This document shows positions 1 to 3,721 of a DNA stretch of 6,660 nt, piece by piece. This DNA comes from JABACD01 sp047639675 (GTDB taxonomy: Bacteria; Planctomycetota; UBA1135; GCA-002686595). The stretch's first letter is position 1. Every line of letters begins with the position of its first letter. The stretch lies in contig JBLIOI010000188.1 in NCBI GenBank assembly GCA_047639675.1, positions 1 to 6,660 on the forward strand, given 5' to 3'. The position numbers and the translations under genes were made by a program. A model generated the notes under the pieces. It was not told the origin of the DNA. It saw nothing but the letters and a program-made list of their open reading frames with translations, and did not search any database.

Positions 1-93
1 TGCGGGACTCCGCGTTGAAGGCGTCAGAGGTACCGCCATCGCCCGCATCGAAGGGCTCTGCTGGAACGCGGTTGGCGGGGCTCGCTTTGCCCT

Positions 94-179
94 TGTGCGA
101 TCCCGTGCCGGTGGATATCACAGGTCGATGGAACTCGCGAAATAGACGACTTGACTAAACACCGGATGAAGGGAGCACC
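94..179 (+). repeat. Diverged direct repeat, left copy (R1)
   Basis: This segment aligns with 3336-3420 in the same orientation. Over 94-158 against 3336-3400 the alignment has no gaps, and I count 44 of 65 identical bases by eye. Identity is concentrated in blocks: TGTGCGATC, TATCAC, TCGATGGA and CTTGACTAA, each at the same spacing in both copies. A one-base shift follows, and both copies end near GCACC. In one plus-strand frame both copies read a similar tail ending in TAA (ITGRWNSRNRRLD here, ITDRWRSKNAPLD in R2), but the differences are not concentrated at third codon positions, so coding is unproven. The right edge lies about 5 bases from the end of the IS5 remnant homology. It could be the end of a decayed mobile element, a shared gene tail, or a conserved regulatory block. 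Confidence 0.6.
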
Positions 180-183
180 GCTT

Positions 184-378
184 CATCAGTTCGAGCAACG
201 AGCGCAAGAAGCTCTCGGTCTTCCGCAGAGATAGCTCGTAGAGAAGCCTGAGAGTGAGCGCAGTTTCTATGGCCAGATTCGAGTGCTTCTGCGGGGCACC
301 CCGGCTTCCAGTTGGCTCCACTCACCGTCCCTTGAATACTTCGGGGGCGACCCAGAGCCCATAGATATGATGTTACCG
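184..378 (-). pseudogene. IS5-family transposase, N-terminal remnant
   Basis: The minus strand from about 321 down to 184 reads EPTGSRGAPQKHSNLAIET, then ALTLRLLYELSLRKTESFLR, then SLLELM. This is the N-terminal region of IS5-family (IS903-like) DDE transposases, which typically read 'PTGKRGxPxxYSDxAIxTxLTLR...LRQxEGFLxSLLxLM'. Just upstream, an in-frame TGA at 322-324 stands where the family usually has tryptophan, and the same frame continues as GLWVAPEVFKG (about 328-360), matching the 'SLTLWxxxE' segment; an earlier stop and a probable frameshift precede it. Homology stops abruptly at LELM (about 184), beside repeat R1, so the whole catalytic DDE domain is missing. The gene cannot encode a working transposase. 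Family assignment is from remembered consensus, not a search. Confidence 0.72.
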
Positions 379-547
379 CATTAGACCTGGGGCGTCGCGA
401 ATGGTCGTCGGCCTGCGGTGATTCCCGACCTGCCACAAGGACCCCGGCGGCAACTAGAGCGTGCCCGCCGGAATCTTCGAGCAGTAGGATTGGCCCAGCG
501 GACGGGCCCGTAACCGAGGTCGATTCCGGGCTACCGACCGTGTCGGG
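379..547. other. Non-coding gap downstream of the DUF3494 gene
   Basis: I see no supportable gene here. The stretch contains a 10-base palindrome (ACGGGCCCGT, 502-511) and an inverted GCCCG...CGGGC pair (506-531). It has a faintly tRNA-like look, but no acceptor stem or D-arm can be drawn. Confidence 0.4.
534..546 (-). terminator. Small hairpin just past the DUF3494 gene stop
   Basis: CCGAC-CGT-GTCGG forms a perfect 5-bp GC-rich stem with a 3-base loop, starting two bases beyond the stop codon of the minus-strand gene. The position suits a transcription end, but the stem is short and no run of T follows on the minus strand, so an intrinsic terminator is only a possibility. Confidence 0.25.
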
Positions 548-1558
548 CTAGAAGGGTTGTGCCGTACAGGGAATTTGCCTGTTAGCGGCCCCGATTCCTA
601 TGCCAGGTCGGACATGGACGCTCTCAGCGGGAGCACAACGAGTCGCACAGCCACCTTCCGCTTCACATTCGGCACCGACAGTGGCGCCTGCGCCGACAGT
701 CACGTACGAAGTTGCAGAATAAGCGCCGTCTACCACGGAACCTGCACCAGTACTGACGTACACATTTGCCATTAGGGTACCAGTGATTTTGGCGTTCGCG
801 CCGACACTAATGTAGGTGCCAGTAACATTCCAGATGACCTTGGTATTCCCAGTGCCGTTGATCACTTCTACTATCACGCCAGCACCAAAGCTCACGTAGC
901 CACTGACATTGAAAATGAATTCATCGCCGGTTGCGGCATCAAGCGTGATGATTGTGCTCGCGCTCACCGTCAGTGGACCTGCCACTTCATGGACCCCAGA
1001 AGAGAGAGTAACGTCCGCGGCAAGATTGCCCGGAAGGAGCTCGGCCGGGGAAACCGGGACCAGTAGAGCAAGTGCATCTTGCGCAGCCTTAACGTCTAGT
1101 TCGGACGGATCTGGTTGATTCACAATGCATTCATTGTTGACGACTGAACCCGCGCCGTAAGTGGTGGCAGCCCCAGACATAACACTGCCCTCGACGACTG
1201 CACCTGCGCCGAGCGTGGTGGCGGCCCCAGACGTAACATTGCCGTTGACGTGTACAAGCGCGCCGAGCGTGGTGGCGGCCCCGGCCTTACTATTGCCATC
1301 GACGATTGCTTTCGCCCCGGCCGTGATGGCGGCTCCAGCCCAAATGTCGCCATTGACTTGTGAAGTTGCACTCAGGGTTACATAACCTTTGGCATAGACC
1401 GACTGGTCAAACACGGGTGAATCCATGACTGAATCCACGGGGCAATTACCACTAGGCACGAGTGCTAGCGCGCTCGGCGCAAGCAGTGGCATACCAACGA
1501 GGAGTGACACAGAGGTAAGCAGTGACACAGTAACAAGAGAAGGTTTTTGAAGTTTCAT
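548..1558 (-). CDS. Secreted DUF3494 (ice-binding-like) protein with N-terminal 18-residue repeats
   Basis: A 336-residue exported protein. Residues 1-32 form a signal peptide: MKLQK, a long hydrophobic core, then cleavage probably after ALA. Residues 68-139 are four consecutive 18-residue units (VNGDIWAGAAITAGAKAI and relatives), each readable as three hexapeptides, suggesting a left-handed beta-helix or bactofilin-like solenoid. Residues 155-295 match the second half of the DUF3494 domain: a helix (AAQDALALL), then 'LSSGVHEVAGPLTV...ITLDA', 'FIFNVSG', 'VIWNVTG', 'ISVGANAKITGTLMA' and a final 'TVGAGATV' strand. The usual N-terminal DUF3494 segment is absent and the repeats take its place. 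The tail carries C298, C304, C308 and C331 and has no membrane anchor or sorting motif. DUF3494 members bind ice or act as surface adhesins; which applies here cannot be told from sequence. The start is the ATG directly before the signal peptide; no Shine-Dalgarno is visible. It stands alone, with IS debris on both sides. Confidence 0.88.
   Translation of the reverse strand: MKLQKPSLVTVSLLTSVSLLVGMPLLAPSALALVPSGNCPVDSVMDSPVFDQSVYAKGYVTLSATSQVNGDIWAGAAITAGAKAIVDGNSKAGAATTLGALVHVNGNVTSGAATTLGAGAVVEGSVMSGAATTYGAGSVVNNECIVNQPDPSELDVKAAQDALALLVPVSPAELLPGNLAADVTLSSGVHEVAGPLTVSASTIITLDAATGDEFIFNVSGYVSFGAGVIVEVINGTGNTKVIWNVTGTYISVGANAKITGTLMANVYVSTGAGSVVDGAYSATSYVTVGAGATVGAECEAEGGCATRCAPAESVHVRPGIGIGAANRQIPCTAQPF
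1142..1357 (-). repeat. Four tandem 54-bp coding repeats in the DUF3494 gene
   Basis: Residues 68-85, 86-103, 104-121 and 122-139 are four in-register 18-residue units with no indels. The shared pattern is V-x-G-x-x-x-[AS]-G-A-A-x-T-x-G-A-x-x-[VI]. The middle 'SGAATT[LY]GAG' part is nearly invariant from the second unit on. A less regular half-unit (about residues 56-67) precedes them. The DNA copies differ at many positions, so the array is old and kept by selection on protein rather than freshly duplicated. Confidence 0.85.
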
Positions 1559-1740
1559 GTTGGAATATTTTCTATCTATATTGGGGGATGGACCTTTCGC
1601 TTCGTAACGATGGAGGCTGGCTTGCGTACCCAGGTGAGCACCTCATGGTGGTTTGAGTCCTCGGATCATTACTCCGCAGGACAGCCTGTCTCGTTTACGA
1701 TACGGTAACACCCCCTTCCGGGCCTGAGTGCTCCATTATA
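1559..1740 (-). promoter_or_regulatory. Leader of the DUF3494 gene, possibly structured
   Basis: The minus strand just before the start codon is AT-rich (about 1561-1582, reading AATATAGATAGAAAATATTC), in contrast to the GC-rich surroundings, so it may hold the promoter -10 or a leader. No clear -35/-10 pair or ribosome binding site can be assigned. Further upstream, the minus strand from 1660 to 1590 reads GGACTCAAACCACC, a small AGGTGCTCACCT inverted repeat, then GGGTACGCAAGCC, and ends in GGTCC. It can fold, and the phrases CAAACCA and GGG(T)ACGCAAGCC recall the c-di-GMP-I (GEMM) riboswitch, but the expected tetraloop and closing helix are not convincing. Confidence 0.3.
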
Positions 1741-1979
1741 GAGATAACCCCATTCCGCGAGAAAAGGTGCAAGCGCCTCGATGGCACACTGATGATCCTT
1801 CGGGGGCTGTCTCAGCCTTGATCACTGGATTGGGTGGGGCCGGGCCCCCTCAATTGATGCCCCAAAGCCCTAAGAAATTCCATTCCGTCCAAATGCCACG
1901 ATGCGTCGGGAATGCGGCCTCCAGGGACGAGCCCGGGCCCGGCAGGGCGATCGTAGGGGTCCCTTTTTAACTGGCCATC
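1741..1979. other. Degenerate sequence beyond the IS66 remnant
   Basis: An open minus-strand frame runs on from the IS66 homology to 1812, but its sequence (RDPYDRPAGPGLVPGG and on) does not resemble the usual 'ELTPxxW' end of IS66 transposases or any family I recognise. I treat it as read-through of decayed DNA. Nothing else is supportable in this stretch. Confidence 0.4.
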
Positions 1980-2258
1980 TACAATCTCGGACGCCGGAGT
2001 CGTCGCGACTTTCATCAAGACGTCTTCGATGTACACATCGGGATTGGCCCCACATTGCTTGCAAGAGAGGATCAGCGAGTAGTGCCGACGAGCGAAGTCA
2101 TCATCGCCTTGGCTGGCGAAAACGAGCCAGTTGTTACGCCTGATTGCCAAGTGCCGAAGCTGCCGTGCCGTAAGGGCAGGGCGCGGCTCCGACTCCTCGC
2201 GCGCGTTCTTGAAATTACAGACCTGAGGTTGCACTACCCCGTTTTCCTCGAAGTGCAT
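1980..2258 (-). pseudogene. IS66-family transposase, C-terminal remnant
   Basis: The minus strand encodes LTARQLRHLAIRRNNWLVF, a short spacer, then YSLILSCKQCGANPDVYIED and VLMKVATTPASEI. This matches the IS66 transposase (TnpC) C-terminal region, which typically reads 'xLRxxAxGRKNWLF.GS...YSLIxSCKxxGxxPxxYLxDVLxRxxxHPAxxI'. The clear homology covers about 2171 to 1980. A short upstream piece, MHFEENGVVQP (2258-2226), resembles the preceding 'FLxxGxVxxDNN' segment but is separated from the core by about 18 unrelated residues. In the same frame further upstream there is a TAG at 2325-2327 and no recognisable catalytic domain. The N-terminal zinc-finger and DDE parts and the normal end are missing, so this is a dead fragment, not a gene. 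Confidence 0.72.
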
Positions 2259-2447
2259 TCTTCCTGGGTAGCGGTGCCCGTGGCGCTTCCGCAGCCCATG
2301 AGGGAGGTCGAATGAGAAGAGGTTCTAGCAAGCGAATGGCGTGCCCAAGCAAAGCATGCGATGTCTATGGGAAGTGCGACCGCATTCATACCGACAGACC
2401 TCGTTGATAACGAAGAAAGGCGGAGAGCGGGCGGGCGTGGCCTCTTC
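2259..2447. other. Gap between the hydrolase stop and the IS66 remnant
   Basis: No gene is supportable. The minus strand stays in one frame with a single TAG (2325-2327) from the hydrolase stop into the IS66 remnant, but the residues match nothing I recognise. A 5-bp hairpin, TCGTT-GAT-AACGA (2401-2413), lies about 35 bases past the hydrolase stop and is too weak to call a terminator. Confidence 0.4.
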
Positions 2448-3176
2448 TCAGCGAGCCATGGTGCGCTCCAGCCAGGGGGTCACGCGCTCCAACATGGAGG
2501 CTAGCCCATCTGCGCTGAAAGAGTGGTCCACCGTATCGAGCACGGTGAGCTCTGCAGGACCGTTCGCAGCCATGTTCAAATCTACGGAGTCTTGGACGGG
2601 CACGATCTCATCTGCGGAGCCATGGACGATCAACCAAGGAATGCTAAGGGTGGACGCCTGTTGCAGCGTGCTGCCAATGGAGAGCAAGTCCGTGCGCAGG
2701 TCTTCTCCCAAAAGGCAATGGGGCTTGCCGAGCATGGGCGAGCCCAACTCTTGGTCTCCGAATAGTCGCTTGAAAAAGTCTGTGGTGTGCGTGATGGCTG
2801 CCAAGGAGACGAGAGCCCCGATGCGCGGATCGCTGGCTGCCCGCAAAAGCCCGACGGCGCCACCCATACTGTGGCCCACGTAGCTCACCTTCCACGGATC
2901 CAACGCATCCAACACACTGCCAAGGTCACAGACCTCCTTGGTGATGTTGGACTTCAAGAACGATCCTTCCGAATCCCCATTGCCCGAGAACGCGATTCGT
3001 AGGGATGCGATTCCTCGGCGGCGCAGTGAATCGGAGAGGCCCTCGGACCAGGGCCGTTCTTTGTCCGACGTCAACCCGTGACCGATCACCACAATGTCCC
3101 GCCGACCGGGCTCGCCTGGAACGAAGCTGCAGGCCAAGCGTTCACCTTCGGCGTTTCGAATTTCAGGAGGGTCCAT
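2448..3176 (-). CDS. Alpha/beta hydrolase (serine esterase/lipase-like)
   Basis: A complete 242-residue alpha/beta hydrolase, close to the usual size of the compact S33/esterase-type members. The oxyanion-side HG motif is at residues 33-34 (VVIGHGLTSDKERPW). 'FSGNGDSEG' at 63-71 is the loop common in this group. The nucleophile elbow GHSMGG places Ser103. Asp189 in 'HGSADEIVP' and His218 in 'DHSF' complete the catalytic triad in the expected order and spacing. There is no signal peptide or membrane segment, so it probably acts in the cytoplasm. The substrate cannot be inferred: small esters or acyl conjugates are typical, and aminopeptidase or dienelactone-type activity is not excluded. The ATG at 3176 starts the conserved fold at a sensible distance; no Shine-Dalgarno is visible, and an ATG 16 bases upstream is out of frame. 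It stands alone, upstream of IS66 debris. Confidence 0.9.
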   Translation of the reverse strand: MDPPEIRNAEGERLACSFVPGEPGRRDIVVIGHGLTSDKERPWSEGLSDSLRRRGIASLRIAFSGNGDSEGSFLKSNITKEVCDLGSVLDALDPWKVSYVGHSMGGAVGLLRAASDPRIGALVSLAAITHTTDFFKRLFGDQELGSPMLGKPHCLLGEDLRTDLLSIGSTLQQASTLSIPWLIVHGSADEIVPVQDSVDLNMAANGPAELTVLDTVDHSFSADGLASMLERVTPWLERTMAR

Positions 3177-3335
3177 AGGGGTATGTTGGCATGGGGGCCG
3201 TAGTCGTCTTGATGTAAATCAAAGTTCTGTCCACACAGCATCAGCACAAACGTAGGCCCGGTGCTTGCGCTATCGCCTGTGGCGGAACGTTAGTGACTCT
3301 CTGGGTGCGTAGGTCGCCCAAGCGCCCTGTGTGCA
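3177..3335. other. Divergent intergenic stretch upstream of the hydrolase
   Basis: This would hold the hydrolase promoter on the minus strand, but I cannot pick a defined -35/-10 pair. No gene or clear repeat is seen before R2 begins at 3336. Confidence 0.35.
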
Positions 3336-3420
3336 TGTGCGATCTAGTCGTTCGGCGTATCACGGATCGATGGAGATCGAAAAATGCGCCGCTTGACTAA
3401 CAACGGATAGAGGATGCACC
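3336..3420 (+). repeat. Diverged direct repeat, right copy (R2)
   Basis: Second copy of the block at 94-179, same orientation, about 3.24 kb away. The conserved blocks are TGTGCGATC (3336-3344), TATCAC (3358-3363), TCGATGGA (3367-3374) and CTTGACTAA (3392-3400), at the same spacing as R1. The 13 bases between the first two blocks are nearly unrelated, so conservation is patchy rather than uniform. No transposase remnant is recognisable beside this copy. The TTGACT could be read as a -35 element, but no -10 follows at a normal distance. Confidence 0.6.
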
Positions 3421-3618
3421 ACTCGAGCGTCCAAGCCCGGCAAGGGTGCCGAATGGTGCACCAACACCACGGGAAATGAAGGCAGCGAGGACACGGAGCC
3501 CCGGAGATCGCTGGGACTGGCGCAGGCTCCTGAAAGCGTTTGCACTCTCAGTTCCCCCCTTGCCTGCCTGGCCGAAGGGAACTCCCCGAAGAGTTACACG
3601 CGAATCTAGGGTGCCGAT

Positions 3619-3641
3619 TGCGGATTTCAGAGAGATCCGTA
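3619..3641 (+). promoter_or_regulatory. Hairpin in the leader of the large secreted protein gene
   Basis: CGGAT (3621-3625) pairs with ATCCG (3635-3639). A G-T wobble and a T-A pair extend this to seven pairs around a 9-base loop. It lies about 80 bases before the chosen start codon. Function is unknown; it is the first of three inverted repeats crowded into 3619-3712. Confidence 0.35.
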
Positions 3642-3646
3642 AGACT

Positions 3647-3678
3647 GGAGACCCTCGCATGTCTCCCTCGCATGAGAC
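3647..3678 (+). promoter_or_regulatory. Tandem 13-bp repeat forming two alternative hairpins
   Basis: GGAGAC (3647-3652) is the reverse complement of GTCTCC (3661-3666). GTCTC (3661-3665) is also the reverse complement of GAGAC (3674-3678). Both stems enclose the same 8-base loop, CCTCGCAT, because the 10-base word CCCTCGCATG occurs twice (3652-3661 and 3665-3674). The middle arm can pair with either neighbour but not both, giving two mutually exclusive hairpins 44 bases before the ATG at 3722. This is directly visible; a regulatory role is inference. Confidence 0.5.
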
Positions 3679-3699
3679 CCGCGCGTGTTCTCCTCGCAG

Positions 3700-3712
3700 G
3701 ATCAACTTGATC
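3700..3712 (+). promoter_or_regulatory. Palindrome just before the start of the large gene
   Basis: GATCAA-C-TTGATC is a perfect 6+6 inverted repeat around one base, ending 9 bases before the ATG at 3722, where a ribosome binding site would sit. It suits an operator for a dimeric regulator better than an RNA hairpin, since the loop is a single base. The site has no good Shine-Dalgarno. Confidence 0.35.
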
Positions 3713-3721
3713 AAGAAACAT

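Noticed and set aside
489..545. tRNA-like stretch (GGTCGATTCCGGGC resembling a T-arm, with an anticodon-like segment before it)
   Set aside because: The T-stem does not pair properly, and no acceptor stem or D-arm can be drawn. The resemblance comes from a palindrome and chance.
1142..1357. CRISPR-like regular repeat
   Set aside because: The 54-bp periodicity is in frame and encodes an 18-residue protein repeat. There are no distinct spacers or palindromic repeat units.
1120..1385. Open frames on both strands over the DUF3494 repeats (PPSRP/LPSTT-like low-complexity proteins)
   Set aside because: These are shadow frames created by the 54-bp coding repeat. Only the DUF3494 frame has a signal peptide and a known domain.
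1812..2258. Intact 148-residue small protein gene
   Set aside because: The middle of the frame is an IS66 transposase C-terminal segment with no N-terminal domains and an unrelated tail, so it is better called a remnant.
2341..2883. Plus-strand open frame of 180 codons
   Set aside because: It lies mostly opposite the alpha/beta hydrolase, whose full catalytic triad is on the minus strand. The plus-strand product resembles nothing.
3393..3421. TTGACT in R2 (and 151-156 in R1) as a sigma-70 -35 element
   Set aside because: Seventeen bases downstream, both copies read GC-rich words (GCACCA, AGCACC), with no -10-like hexamer.
3446..3721. N-terminal extension of the large protein by 92 residues to an ATG at 3446
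   Set aside because: The extension is basic, low in recognisable structure, and would bury a clear signal peptide beginning at 3722. It also overlaps the hairpin cluster.
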